A stretch of 64,000 nt of DNA from Vibrio sp. S9_S30 (GCF_014694455.1 NZ_JAAUWT010000005.1:1-64000); one strand, 5' to 3'. Shown: positions 1 through 9,912, numbered from the stretch's first letter. Notes: a model not told the origin generated them from the sequence alone. Translations and numbers: made by a program.

Positions 1-3000
1 AACTGGACAGTGGATGTGGCGGGCAGCGACCTGGCAGCGGACACCGAGTTCACGGTGAGCGTGGCGTCAACGGATGAGGCGGGCAACACAGTCGACAGCA
101 CCGCGACCTCCACGCATACGGTGGATACGAAAGCGCCAGACGGGGGTAGCAATAGCATTCAATTTGATTCTTCTGTGAATGGAGCACCAGAAGGTGGCTC
201 TAACCTCTTTACATTAAGCCAAGTATTTACGCAAAGTGATATTGGTATTGGTGCAAACGGCTCTCCAATTGGATTTACGTTTACTGTAGATGAAGAAGCA
301 CAAGAGTTGACCCTGAGGGATGACGATCTTCTCCTTGAAGATAATAACGGCAGTACTTCTGTTGCAGGCTCTCAGTCGTTAGACGCAAGTTTGCAAGTGT
401 TAACGTCTGATTTCAATAGCAATGGGGAGGGGGCTTATGTACACGCTCGCGCCTATCAGGAAGTAACAAATTTAACCACGGGTGAGACGGGGAGAATATA
501 CCAAATTCGTATCGCCGATGGTTATGTGTCGGGAACGACACCTGTGGGGACGCAGTATTGGGCATTTAGCAATGGGTTTGTCGTCAACCCTGGTGATGAA
601 GTTGTGACGACCAGTAACTTTACAGCTGGCGGGAACGTTGCTTATGACGATCTTTTTGTCGATATCGATGACGGCATCATTAATAAGAATGAGTCAACTG
701 CTGTGCCATTACATGGTCAAGTAGAGTCAGGGGCATCAGTCATCAGTATAGTCATTACGGATTCAGCACAAAATGCCATTACAGTGGCAAGTGGGGATTT
801 CAGTGTAGACAGCGATGGTAAGGTCGTTGTTCAAGGGCAGGATTTGTCTGAGCTGGAAGAGGGTCTGTTGACGGTGACCATGACGGTTGAGGATAGTGCA
901 GGTAATCGTGGTCAGGTTCAAGATACGGTTATTTTGGATACAACTATTACAGCACCAAGCATCACGCTTGAAGCAGCGGATACGAACGAAGATGGTATCT
1001 ACAACGCCGAAGAGCTTGGTGATGATGGCACCGTGACAGCGACTATTTCTGTCGCGGAGTCAGATGTGGGCGATACGTTGACGTACACGGTAAATGGGGC
1101 GCAAACCACCATTGTATTAACCGAAGCGAATATCACCAATGGTATCACTCTCAACGTGGCACCGAATGCGATTGTGACCGCGACGCTGTCGGATCCTGCG
1201 GGCAACAGCTCAGATACCGTGACAGAAACCGCCTTGGATGCCGATACAGAAGCGCCAAATGAAGGTAGTAATAGCATTCAATTTGATTCTTCTGTGAATG
1301 GAGCACCAGAAGGTGGCTCTAACCTCTTTACATTAAGCCAAGTATTTACGCAAAGTGATATTGGTATTGGTGCAAACGGCTCTCCAATTGGATTTACGTT
1401 TACTGTAGATGAAGAAGCACAAGAGTTGACCCTGAGGGATGACGATCTTCTCCTTGAAGATAATAACGGCAGTACTTCTGTTGCAGGCTCTCAGTCGTTA
1501 GACGCAAGTTTGCAAGTGTTAACGTCTGATTTCAATAGCAATGGGGAGGGGGCTTATGTACACGCTCGCGCCTATCAGGAAGTAACAAATTTAACCACGG
1601 GTGAGACGGGGAGAATATACCAAATTCGTATCGCCGATGGTTATGTGTCGGGAACGACACCTGTGGGGACGCAGTATTGGGCATTTAGCAATGGGTTTGT
1701 CGTCAACCCTGGTGATGAAGTTGTGACGACCAGTAACTTTACAGCTGGCGGGAACGTTGCTTATGACGATCTTTTTGTCGATATCGATGACGGCATCATT
1801 AATAAGAATGAGTCAACTGCTGTGCCATTACATGGTCAAGTAGAGTCAGGGGCATCAGTCATCAGTATAGTCATTACGGATTCAGCACAAAATGCCATTA
1901 CAGTGGCAAGTGGGGATTTCAGTGTAGACAGCGATGGTAAGGTCGTTGTTCAAGGGCAGGATTTGTCTGAGCTGGAAGAGGGTCTGTTGACGGTGACCAT
2001 GACGGTTGAGGATAGTGCAGGTAATCGTGGTCAGGTTCAAGATACAGTTATTTTGGATATGATAGCGGATGCGGGCACCGTCACGGTGGGTAGCATTACC
2101 GCCGATGATGTCATCAACGCGACCGAAAGCGACGCGACCATCGCGGTGAACGGTACGGCGACAGGTGGCGATATCGCCGAAGGCGATAAAGTGACCATGA
2201 CCATCAATGGTACCGACTACGAGACCACGGTTGGCGCGATGGGCACCTGGACCGTGAATGTGGCGGGCAGCGACTTGGCAGCGGACACCGAGTTCACGGT
2301 GAGCGTGGCGTCAACGGACGCGGCGGGCAACACCGTTAGCAGCACCGCGACCTCCACGCATACGGTGGATAAGACAGCGGATGCGGGCACCGTCACGGTA
2401 GCGTCAATCACCGCCGATGACGTGATCAACAAAGCCGAAAGCGGCGAGACCATCGCGGTGAGCGGTACGGCGACAGGTGGCGATATCGCAGAAGGCGATA
2501 AAGTGACCATGACCATCAATGGTAAGGCTTACGAAACCACGGTCGGCGCGACGGGCACCTGGACCGTGAATGTGGCGGGCAGCGACTTGGCGGCGGACAC
2601 CGAGTTCACGGTGAGCGTGGCGTCAACGGATGAGGCGGGCAACCCCGTCAACAGCACCGCGACCTCCACGCATACGGTCGATACGATAGCGGTTTCAGCA
2701 CCAAGCATTACGAATATTACTGATGATTCTGAAAACAGTGATTACTCTGAAGTCACCTTACACGGTGCGGGCAGTGAGGTAGGAAATACGATTGAAGTGT
2801 TTGCTAAGGATGGTAATGAAGATTATGTATCCATTGGATTTGCGACTGTGCAAGATGATCTCACTTGGACGCTTGATATATCTGATGTCAGTGTAACGCC
2901 TACGAACGACGACGAGTTCATGTTTGCTAAGGAAACGGATTCTGCAGGCAATGTAAGTGAAGCGTCCGATACAGTTCATTATTACCATGGTACTGTTGAT

Positions 3001-6000
3001 CCTTTAGTTACTGAGTCGTCTGACGATTACTCGCTTCTGGGCGGTGGAAATGATGACCTTGAAATGGTATCGGATGATGATAACGATTATTTCGTTGCAG
3101 ATGGTGGCGCACATCGTGATAGAGCGATATTCTCTGGCTCAATCGAAGATTACGTTATTAGTATTAATAGCGATGGTGAGATAGTCATATTCGAACCTGA
3201 AGAGAATGATACGAATATCTTTAGAGATTTTGAGTTATTTAAGTTTGGGGAAGAGGTTTACACTGTAGAACAACTTCTTAAACCCGAAATCTCTATTACC
3301 AGTGATATAAATGACGATGAGGTACTAGCAGGGTCTGAGATTGGTCAGAGCATTGCTTACCAGATAGACCTCCCGAAAGGTGTGACCGTTGGTACTGTTT
3401 TACTCGTCACTCTGCCTTCAGGCGTTCAGTCCATTACATTGACTGAACAGCAAGTAACTAATGGAAAGGTTGAAGGTTCTTATGTTACACCTGCTGCGGG
3501 TAATAATTTTGAGGTAAGCGTTTCTATAACTTATCCAGATGGTTCTCAATATGGGGCTACAGATACGGTTTATATCAATCAAGGACCTGAAGTTAATGAT
3601 TTCTCAGTATCATCTACCTCTGGTGTTTTTGATATTCCATTCTCTAAATACGCTACCGATGAGGAAGATGATGCGGATCCAAGTAAATCCACGAGCATTG
3701 TCATTACTAGCCTTCCTGAGTTTGGAACACTGTATGTAGTCAATGAGGACGGTTCTAGAACGGATTTGGTCGTAGGCTCTAAAGTTGACGACGCCTCTAT
3801 CATTAAGTATGAGCTGGATGAAAATGTTCATGAAGCTTTCAGTTTTGATGCGACTAATTACAATAACGAAACCCCAATCAGTGATTTAACCGAAATTGCT
3901 TTAGACAGCGGCATGTTGATCACAGGAGGCACCATAGCGGATGATGGCTCGCTGGTTCAGGGAGTGTTAAATTACCATAGTGACGACAACGAGCGTGGAA
4001 TAGGCGTAAACGATAATGAGATAGAGAGTGACGGTAAAGACGGTAAAGAATATCTCTCTATTGATTTTGGCGATAATGTGAATATAACCGAAGCAAATGT
4101 CTCTCTTGGTAGTCTGCATGGAAACTATTCTGACGCTACTCTTGGCATGAATGCCAAGGTTCATATTGAGTTATATAAGGACGGTATTCTACAAGAAACC
4201 GTTGTTGTTGATTCGTCAAGTGACATTGTTAATTCTCAGTATGTTGCAAACCTTCAATTGGCGAGTGGCTTTGATGAAATTCGTCTAACAACGACAGCAA
4301 GTGAAAACTCAAATTTCATTGTTTCTAATATCGAAGTGCTAGATTCAGAAATCTATGATGAGATTGAATATAAGGCGGTCGATTCTGATGGTCGAGAAAG
4401 TGAAAGTACTGCAGTTGTTGACATTGCGATTCCAAGCTCTGAGTCAGCGCTAGAGCGAGCGCCTGTTATTAATGGCGATGCTGATTTAGGTAGTTCGGCA
4501 GAAGATAATGCCTTTATTATTGATGCTTCCAAGTTACAAGTGCTCTTAAATACGGCGACGGACGACAACCAGGACGATTTGTTTATTTCTGCTCTTTCTG
4601 TCGATGGGTCTAAGGGGGAGCTTGTTGTGACAACGAATTCTCTTGGGCAAGTTACAGGCGCGGTGTTCTATCCGAATGAGAACATGTCTGAAGATGACAT
4701 TCAGTTCGATTTCACTGTGAGTGACGGTAAGTTAACGGATACGGGCAGTGCGTATCTAAATGTGACGCCAGTGGCTGATGAGCCCGTAGTGGATGTATCC
4801 ATTACCGGCAATATCAATCATACCTATGATAACTATCCAACATGGGGTATCACTGTAGAAGACTTCCAATCAGGACAGTTTGATAAGTCCATATTTAATA
4901 TCGCAAATGAGCAATCAGATAGCCAAACAACAGCTGAAGCTCTCTATGGGACTTCCGGAAATGATTACATTGTAAGTGTCAACGGAGGGGGCGATTCAAT
5001 TTACGGGGATATTTATTCGAACTACCAAAATGACGGTGACGATATTTTGGTCGGAAGTAATGACCTTAGTAGTGATTCGCTTTACGGCGGGAACGGTAAA
5101 GACATATTGGTTTCAGGTTTTGGTTCTGATGCGCTCTATGGCGGAGCCAATATTGATATCGCTATTCTTCCTGGTAAATCGTTAGCTTATAACGTGGAAC
5201 ATATTGCCGGTACCAATTCGTTTAATTTTGTTAGTATGGAAAATGGTGTCTCTGAAACAAAAGTTCTTCACGACATTGAAACGGTTCAATTTGAGGACGG
5301 CATTTTTACTCTGGATGCAACGTCCGGTGAAATGGTATTAGTTAATCCTACATCATCTGAATACCCACTAAGTATAGAAGCATCACTGACCGATGTTGAC
5401 GGTAGTGAAGCACTTACTGAAATTGAAATTTCAGGGCTTGCAGAAGGTGATGTATTGAAAGACAGTAACGGAACGGTTATCGGCACTGCGTCGAGTGACG
5501 GCACAATAACGCTTTCTGGTCTTTGGGCTGCTGATGCGACATCGGTTACTTTATCTGGTTTAACTTTAATCACGACAGCAACAAATGCAGCCGAGATTTC
5601 TGTTGCGGCAACTTCACAAGAAGGAAGTGATACAACGAATACAGCATCGGCAGTTGACTCTATAGCCCTTAGTGATTTTGCTGGCGTAACAATGGGTGAT
5701 GAGGGACAAATCAAGACAGCAGGCGACACGCATGACATCGTTGTTGGAGATACAACTGGTACCATAATTACTCATGGGCAGGACTACAACATAGCATTCA
5801 TGGTGGATACATCAGGAAGTGTTGGAAGCAGTAATATCGAAGAAATGAAAATCCAGTTAAATCAAGTATTTGATAACTTGATTGACAGTGCGCAAGGTGG
5901 GCGTTCTGGTGACGTGAATGTCATGTTAGTAGACTTCGATACATTGGCACACACAAGCATAAGTGTAGATCTTACAGACCCAGATGCAAAAGAGAAACTT

Positions 6001-7248
6001 GGAACAGTCATAGATAGCTTATCTTCCTATGGTGGTACGAATTATGAAGATGCATTTACTGTTACTAGTGACTGGTTTGATACCGTGAAGACGACGCATC
6101 CCGATGCAAATAATATGGCGTACTTTATTACTGATGGTCGTCCGACCTATTACAATACGGATGTGACGAACCCAGTTGTATATGACAGCTATTACTCAAT
6201 CTATGATCGTACGTTGAACGATATTCTCAACGATACGGACTATGTACCGGGCGAGTCTTATAGCTACGCAGGTAGGACGATTATCGATACGTCTGGTATG
6301 GTTTATAGCTATACGTCGCTTAGCTATGATGCTACGTACCAAGGGTATATGAGACCTAACGGTTCGGGTGAATATGAGTTTGTTCAGGTAGCTGGAAATG
6401 GCTATTACGAGGACGATGTGACTATTTCACAAGCGGCAGCAGGGTTCGAATTGCTAGAAAATAATGGTGTAACGGTAGAAGCAATCGGTATAGGCGTCGA
6501 ATTGGATGAAGCGCAGTTGCAAGACTTTGACTCAGACGGCAATGTACAAGCCAATCTGGATGTTGCTAGTTTGTCCGAAGCCATTCTTGGCACTTCAGAA
6601 GATAAACTTCCTGGTGGCGATACCATCAAGGCAGGTAGAGGTGATGACATCCTATTTGGTGATTCTATCCATATGCTTGGTGTATCTACACAAGGATATG
6701 AGGGAATAAAAGAATATGTAGCGGGTAAGCTCAATGTCGAAGAGGTGTCCGATGCGCAAGTACACGGTTATATAAGGGAAAATATCGGGGAGTTTGTTCA
6801 GTCAACAGACCAAGACAAAGCGGATAATCTCCATGGTAATAAAGGTGATGATATTATCTTTGGACAAGGTGGTGATGATTACCTATATGGTGGTGTTGGC
6901 AACGATACATTAATTGGTGGACTTGGAAATGATATTCTAACGGGTGGTGACGATGCAGATGTATTTAAGTGGGTTAACTCCGATTTAGATGGAAGTATCG
7001 ATCGCATTACCGATTTTCACATCGATGAAGGCGATAAGCTTGATTTGAGTGATTTGTTCACGGATCTATCTGAGAGTGAAGTGACGTCTATGCTGGACCA
7101 AATAAAAGGGACAGTGGATGGTGATGATGTCAGCTCAAGCCTAACCGTTAGTAAGGATGGTAATTCGGTAACGATTGACTTTGAAGGCGTATCGGCAACC
7201 GATCTTACGAACAACTTGAGCACCATTCTTCTCATCAAAGATGACTAA
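1..7248 (+). CDS. Giant RTX/Ig-repeat adhesin, type I secreted, with vWFA domain (5' end outside window)
   Basis: The reading frame is open from base 1, so the N-terminus lies upstream; 2415 residues are visible. This is a cell-surface or secreted calcium-binding adhesin of the Bap/LapA/FrhA kind. In order: the end of an Ig-like repeat (1-126), two copies of a roughly 263-residue unit separated by an Ig-like segment, two more Ig-like repeats (about 2060-2676), further Ig/cadherin-like domains (2690-4800), an RTX-like patch with YGTSGND and YGGNGKD (4945-5310), a vWFA domain with MIDAS motif DTSGS at residue 1936, RTX nonapeptides such as GGDDYLYGG (6625-6960), and a C-terminal type I secretion region ending LLIKDD. 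The vWFA domain carries a tyrosine-rich insert (about 6150-6440). No T1SS transporter genes are in the window. The ligand cannot be deduced. Confidence 0.93.
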   Translation, partial: NWTVDVAGSDLAADTEFTVSVASTDEAGNTVDSTATSTHTVDTKAPDGGSNSIQFDSSVNGAPEGGSNLFTLSQVFTQSDIGIGANGSPIGFTFTVDEEAQELTLRDDDLLLEDNNGSTSVAGSQSLDASLQVLTSDFNSNGEGAYVHARAYQEVTNLTTGETGRIYQIRIADGYVSGTTPVGTQYWAFSNGFVVNPGDEVVTTSNFTAGGNVAYDDLFVDIDDGIINKNESTAVPLHGQVESGASVISIVITDSAQNAITVASGDFSVDSDGKVVVQGQDLSELEEGLLTVTMTVEDSAGNRGQVQDTVILDTTITAPSITLEAADTNEDGIYNAEELGDDGTVTATISVAESDVGDTLTYTVNGAQTTIVLTEANITNGITLNVAPNAIVTATLSDPAGNSSDTVTETALDADTEAPNEGSNSIQFDSSVNGAPEGGSNLFTLSQVFTQSDIGIGANGSPIGFTFTVDEEAQELTLRDDDLLLEDNNGSTSVAGSQSLDASLQVLTSDFNSNGEGAYVHARAYQEVTNLTTGETGRIYQIRIADGYVSGTTPVGTQYWAFSNGFVVNPGDEVVTTSNFTAGGNVAYDDLFVDIDDGIINKNESTAVPLHGQVESGASVISIVITDSAQNAITVASGDFSVDSDGKVVVQGQDLSELEEGLLTVTMTVEDSAGNRGQVQDTVILDMIADAGTVTVGSITADDVINATESDATIAVNGTATGGDIAEGDKVTMTINGTDYETTVGAMGTWTVNVAGSDLAADTEFTVSVASTDAAGNTVSSTATSTHTVDKTADAGTVTVASITADDVINKAESGETIAVSGTATGGDIAEGDKVTMTINGKAYETTVGATGTWTVNVAGSDLAADTEFTVSVASTDEAGNPVNSTATSTHTVDTIAVSAPSITNITDDSENSDYSEVTLHGAGSEVGNTIEVFAKDGNEDYVSIGFATVQDDLTWTLDISDVSVTPTNDDEFMFAKETDSAGNVSEASDTVHYYHGTVDPLVTESSDDYSLLGGGNDDLEMVSDDDNDYFVADGGAHRDRAIFSGSIEDYVISINSDGEIVIFEPEENDTNIFRDFELFKFGEEVYTVEQLLKPEISITSDINDDEVLAGSEIGQSIAYQIDLPKGVTVGTVLLVTLPSGVQSITLTEQQVTNGKVEGSYVTPAAGNNFEVSVSITYPDGSQYGATDTVYINQGPEVNDFSVSSTSGVFDIPFSKYATDEEDDADPSKSTSIVITSLPEFGTLYVVNEDGSRTDLVVGSKVDDASIIKYELDENVHEAFSFDATNYNNETPISDLTEIALDSGMLITGGTIADDGSLVQGVLNYHSDDNERGIGVNDNEIESDGKDGKEYLSIDFGDNVNITEANVSLGSLHGNYSDATLGMNAKVHIELYKDGILQETVVVDSSSDIVNSQYVANLQLASGFDEIRLTTTASENSNFIVSNIEVLDSEIYDEIEYKAVDSDGRESESTAVVDIAIPSSESALERAPVINGDADLGSSAEDNAFIIDASKLQVLLNTATDDNQDDLFISALSVDGSKGELVVTTNSLGQVTGAVFYPNENMSEDDIQFDFTVSDGKLTDTGSAYLNVTPVADEPVVDVSITGNINHTYDNYPTWGITVEDFQSGQFDKSIFNIANEQSDSQTTAEALYGTSGNDYIVSVNGGGDSIYGDIYSNYQNDGDDILVGSNDLSSDSLYGGNGKDILVSGFGSDALYGGANIDIAILPGKSLAYNVEHIAGTNSFNFVSMENGVSETKVLHDIETVQFEDGIFTLDATSGEMVLVNPTSSEYPLSIEASLTDVDGSEALTEIEISGLAEGDVLKDSNGTVIGTASSDGTITLSGLWAADATSVTLSGLTLITTATNAAEISVAATSQEGSDTTNTASAVDSIALSDFAGVTMGDEGQIKTAGDTHDIVVGDTTGTIITHGQDYNIAFMVDTSGSVGSSNIEEMKIQLNQVFDNLIDSAQGGRSGDVNVMLVDFDTLAHTSISVDLTDPDAKEKLGTVIDSLSSYGGTNYEDAFTVTSDWFDTVKTTHPDANNMAYFITDGRPTYYNTDVTNPVVYDSYYSIYDRTLNDILNDTDYVPGESYSYAGRTIIDTSGMVYSYTSLSYDATYQGYMRPNGSGEYEFVQVAGNGYYEDDVTISQAAAGFELLENNGVTVEAIGIGVELDEAQLQDFDSDGNVQANLDVASLSEAILGTSEDKLPGGDTIKAGRGDDILFGDSIHMLGVSTQGYEGIKEYVAGKLNVEEVSDAQVHGYIRENIGEFVQSTDQDKADNLHGNKGDDIIFGQGGDDYLYGGVGNDTLIGGLGNDILTGGDDADVFKWVNSDLDGSIDRITDFHIDEGDKLDLSDLFTDLSESEVTSMLDQIKGTVDGDDVSSSLTVSKDGNSVTIDFEGVSATDLTNNLSTILLIKDD
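151..2059 (+). repeat. 790-bp direct duplication inside the adhesin gene
   Basis: Bases 151-940 recur at 1270-2059, an offset of 1119 bp (373 codons, in frame). I saw one mismatch, at 927/2046, which is synonymous. The copies are separated by a roughly 330-bp Ig-like segment. Near identity suggests recent duplication or ongoing gene conversion. Confidence 0.92.
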
Positions 7249-7278
7249 TCAATAAGTTAAATCTTTGAAGCACTTTAA

Positions 7279-7309
7279 AATGCTGGGGCTAAAACCTCGG
7301 CATTTTTTG
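7279..7309 (+). terminator. Rho-independent terminator of the adhesin gene
   Basis: A 10-bp stem (7279-7288 with 7295-7304, two G-T wobbles) with a 6-nt loop is followed by a T-run, 30 nt after the stop codon. Confidence 0.8.
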
Positions 7310-7434
7310 TTTTATACACTTTCATATCCCATGGGTATGGGATGCCTTATGATAGACATCATTGGATAGAGCCTATTCCCAGCGTTATTCCAGTGCTATC
7401 TTTTTGAATACACAAACGAGGAAGGAGCATCAAA

Positions 7435-8055
7435 ATGGATTCGGACTGGGTTGAATGGTTTGGCTATCTCGCCTCTTTGGTCGTCTTAGTGTCACTCACA
7501 ATGACATCAATTATAAAGTTGAGGGTGATTAACTTTATCGGTTGTTTGCTGTTTGCAGCATTTGCGTATTTTATTGACTCTTACCCCACAATGTTGATGA
7601 ACTTAGGTATCGCAGGAATCAACATCTATTATTTGTGGAGTATTTATACCACTAAAGAGAGATTTAAACTGATCTCGGCTTCTGTCGATTCTGAGTATTT
7701 TGACCATTTTGTTTCTACCAATTTGGCTGACATTGAGCAGCAAACCTCGATTGAAGCGTTAAAGAAATCGGATACGGCTTTTTACACGCTTCGGAACAAT
7801 AGTATTGCTGGGGTGTTGGTTGGAAATAAGGGCAAGGATGGCACACTATCGCTTGTTTTAGATTTTGTGACGCCAGAATATCGAGATATGAAAGTCGCGC
7901 AGTATTACTACCAATTACACCCCGAAGTGATGAAGCAACGGGGTGTAAGTATGCTGGAAGCCATAGCAAAAACGAAAGAGCATGAAGAGTATCTTTTGAG
8001 CGTTGGTTTTTCTCCATCCAAAGAAAATAGTGCGGTGTATTTAAAGGCTCTCTAG
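7435..8055 (+). CDS. YgjV-like inner-membrane protein with extra C-terminal domain
   Basis: This 206-residue protein starts at an ATG preceded by GAGGAAGGAG. Residues 1-80 hold about three hydrophobic segments and resemble the small YgjV inner-membrane family, whose function is unknown. Residues 85-206 form a soluble region with no transmembrane segment; its pattern (a central beta-rich part, then VTPEYRDMKVAQYYY and a C-terminal LSVGFSP) is reminiscent of GNAT acyltransferases, but I cannot confirm that. The gene sits 40 bp upstream of the HAD hydrolase on the same strand, so the two may be cotranscribed. Confidence 0.75.
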   Translation: MDSDWVEWFGYLASLVVLVSLTMTSIIKLRVINFIGCLLFAAFAYFIDSYPTMLMNLGIAGINIYYLWSIYTTKERFKLISASVDSEYFDHFVSTNLADIEQQTSIEALKKSDTAFYTLRNNSIAGVLVGNKGKDGTLSLVLDFVTPEYRDMKVAQYYYQLHPEVMKQRGVSMLEAIAKTKEHEEYLLSVGFSPSKENSAVYLKAL

Positions 8056-8094
8056 GTTCTATGTTGTATTTCTTGTTTATAAAAAGGTTAGGGT

Positions 8095-8706
8095 ATGGCA
8101 ATAAAGAACATCGTTTTTGATGTAGGTAATGTGATTGTAAAGTGGTCTCCTCTTGAGATCGTTTCCGCAACGTTTGGTGTGACAGGGGAAACGGCACAAA
8201 AAATGGCTCGGGATATTTTCTCTCATCAGGTTTGGCTTGATTTAAATAAAGGTCGTCTAACGGAAGATGAAGCGAAGTTAGCTTATCAAGCACAGTTGCA
8301 ACTCAGTGTGATTGAAACAGAACAACTGTTCGATAACGTGAAAGCTTCCCTATCCTTATTGGAGGGTACGGAAAACATGATGAGAGACTTAAAAGCCTCG
8401 GGCTACGGCATTTATGCGCTCACCGATAATGTGCATGAGATCGTGGCTTTTCTAAAGGATAGGTACGATTTTTGGTCGCTATTCGACAAAGCCATCGTAT
8501 CGGCTGAATGGGATGTATTGAAACCTGATCCAAGAATTTATCAATTGGTTGTAGAGCAATGCAACGTGGAAGCCAATGAATCCGTATTTTTGGACGATAT
8601 GCCCGCGAATGTGGAAGGGGCTAGGACCCAAGGGTTTCACGCTTTCCAGTTTTCAACGGCTGAGAAAGCGCGAGAAGATCTTCGTAGTTTAGGCGTTTGC
8701 GTATAA
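8095..8706 (+). CDS. HAD-superfamily phosphatase, YihX-like
   Basis: A 203-residue HAD subfamily IA hydrolase. Motif I is FDVGNVIVKW near residue 8, the D-x-G-N form usual in YihX-type enzymes; motif II is ALTDN (about 104), motif III is LKPDPR (about 142), and motif IV is FLDDMPANVEGA (about 166). The nucleophile Asp and the acidic pair of motif IV are intact, so the enzyme should be active. Relatives include a sugar-phosphate phosphatase (YihX on glucose-1-phosphate) and haloacid-dehalogenase-like enzymes; the substrate here is not determinable. It follows the YgjV-like gene closely and is convergent with the DUF1772 gene. Confidence 0.85.
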   Translation: MAIKNIVFDVGNVIVKWSPLEIVSATFGVTGETAQKMARDIFSHQVWLDLNKGRLTEDEAKLAYQAQLQLSVIETEQLFDNVKASLSLLEGTENMMRDLKASGYGIYALTDNVHEIVAFLKDRYDFWSLFDKAIVSAEWDVLKPDPRIYQLVVEQCNVEANESVFLDDMPANVEGARTQGFHAFQFSTAEKAREDLRSLGVCV

Positions 8707-8729
8707 CCCAGACGAATTAAACATATACG

Positions 8730-9212
8730 TTAATGGATGATACTGCGTGTTCGCCAATGGGGGATTGTCAATGCCATCGAAAAGGTAATCATACTGACAA
8801 TGACGCGCAGTAAATTTGCCCTATTCCATTGTTCTCGGACGGTTTGCCAATCATCAGGTAGCGCAGAGGGATCCCATGATTCTGTGTAATAGTTAAGTGG
8901 TAAATTAACAAACCGAGTAAAAATAACTATTCCAACAAAGTAACTCATAGCGATGGCTAACCAAACAAGCGCTCGTCGTTTGTCTCGCCTTAGCCACACT
9001 ATTCCCGTTATCGCCGGCAGCAGGGCTGCCCCAAAAAAGCACGCAAAAAATCCAGCGTGCCTGACATTGATATTAAACAGTGATTGCACCGTTGCGTAAG
9101 TGCTGCCATCGACTTCCAGCATGGCGTAATTCACATTAAAGCTGTAGGTGGCAAAAAAGCCTGCCATAAGTCCAAGTAGTAGAGTTGATGTGGCTTCCAA
9201 TCCTTTTTCCAT
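8730..9212 (-). CDS. DUF1772 (anthrone-oxygenase-like) membrane protein
   Basis: This 160-residue protein has four predicted membrane helices (about 8-28, 52-72, 82-100, 135-152). It carries the DUF1772 hallmark VNLPLN followed by the conserved WNRANLLR region before the last helix. DUF1772 includes fungal anthrone oxygenases, but bacterial members are mostly uncharacterised. It lies directly downstream of, and on the same strand as, the broken Crp/Fnr-type regulator, so it may have been that regulator's target. Confidence 0.8.
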   Translation of the reverse strand: MEKGLEATSTLLLGLMAGFFATYSFNVNYAMLEVDGSTYATVQSLFNINVRHAGFFACFFGAALLPAITGIVWLRRDKRRALVWLAIAMSYFVGIVIFTRFVNLPLNYYTESWDPSALPDDWQTVREQWNRANLLRVIVSMITFSMALTIPHWRTRSIIH

Positions 9213-9272
9213 TTCGCATTTCCGTTTTTTCGTTAATGGAAAGTGTGACGAAATGTTAGAGGGTTGTACTTA

Positions 9273-9312
9273 TCATTTGGTGAGTGAGAGGGTCATTTGG
9301 TAAGTGAGAGGG
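9273..9312. repeat. 20-bp tandem duplication at the end of the Crp-like gene
   Basis: Two adjacent 20-bp units (9273-9292 and 9293-9312) differ at one base. The stop codon of the Crp-like frame lies at the unit junction, so the duplication affects the C-terminus. Confidence 0.8.
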
Positions 9313-9889
9313 ATTTTTTTAATCGGGAGAACGATTCAGGTGTTACGCCAATATAACTTGCTAAGTGCATGTTGGGCAAACGCTCGAATTCCGGTCTCAG
9401 GGTGATGAGTTTAACGTAGCGCTGCGCTGCGGTAAGTTGCAGCCAGTCCTTTTCCCGATTGAACTTCTCTGCCAATACCTTTTCTATCCATAGGCGAGAA
9501 AATGCCATCCAGTCGACTTCGTTGCTGAAGGTTCGCTTGAATGCATCGACATCCCAGCACCATCCGTTACAGAGTTCTATGGATTCAATAAAGAATCCAG
9601 CGGGTTCATTTCTTAGTGACTCTGTCACCGGTCAGAAGAAAGCCTGATCTACAAAAAAGGCTTTGTTGTGCTCTTTACCGTCTCTATCCAAGTAATACAT
9701 TCTGACGGCGCCGGAATTCAAGAGAAACACGGTGTTCCATTTTAACTGTGAATCAAGAAGGAACGTCTGCGGTTCGAATCGAAAGGATCGCGCTGATTGG
9801 GCAAGTTCTTTCTGCGTTAGTTGGTCAAGTGACCTAAAGAACTGACTTTCCACTATGGCTACCTTCTCACTATCACTCACTATCACCAT
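9293..9889 (-). pseudogene. Crp/Fnr-family regulator interrupted by an in-frame TGA
   Basis: Two adjacent frames form one Crp/Fnr-type protein. The first (start ATG at 9889) gives the cyclic-nucleotide-binding-like beta-roll with FLLNSGAVRMYYLDRDGKEH, ending at AFF. A TGA at 9634-9632 then interrupts, and the same frame continues with PVTESLRNEP through the C-terminal helix-turn-helix-like region (LASYIGVTPESFSRLKKS). No shift is needed; one base change in the TGA would restore about 200 residues. The 5' end is also disturbed: a 22-bp near-repeat (9869-9912) places an alternative ATG at 9914 out of frame. Readthrough or a sequencing error are alternatives. The intact gene probably regulated the adjacent DUF1772 gene. 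Confidence 0.8.
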
Positions 9890-9912
9890 TACTATCACTC
9901 ACTATTGCTACC
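9869..9912. repeat. 22-bp imperfect tandem repeat at the 5' end of the Crp-like gene
   Basis: The 15-mer ACTATCACTCACTAT begins at 9869 and again at 9891. Removing one 22-bp unit would put the ATG at 9914 in frame with the Crp-like sequence, giving an N-terminus beginning MVAIVSDSEK. Changes in copy number would therefore alter the translation start. Confidence 0.65.

Noticed and set aside
5286..5765. 159-codon minus-strand frame within the adhesin
   Set aside because: It is antisense to the well-supported adhesin frame; open because of biased codon use.
7715..8293. 192-codon minus-strand frame
   Set aside because: It is antisense to the YgjV-like and HAD genes, has no ribosome site and no recognisable protein features.
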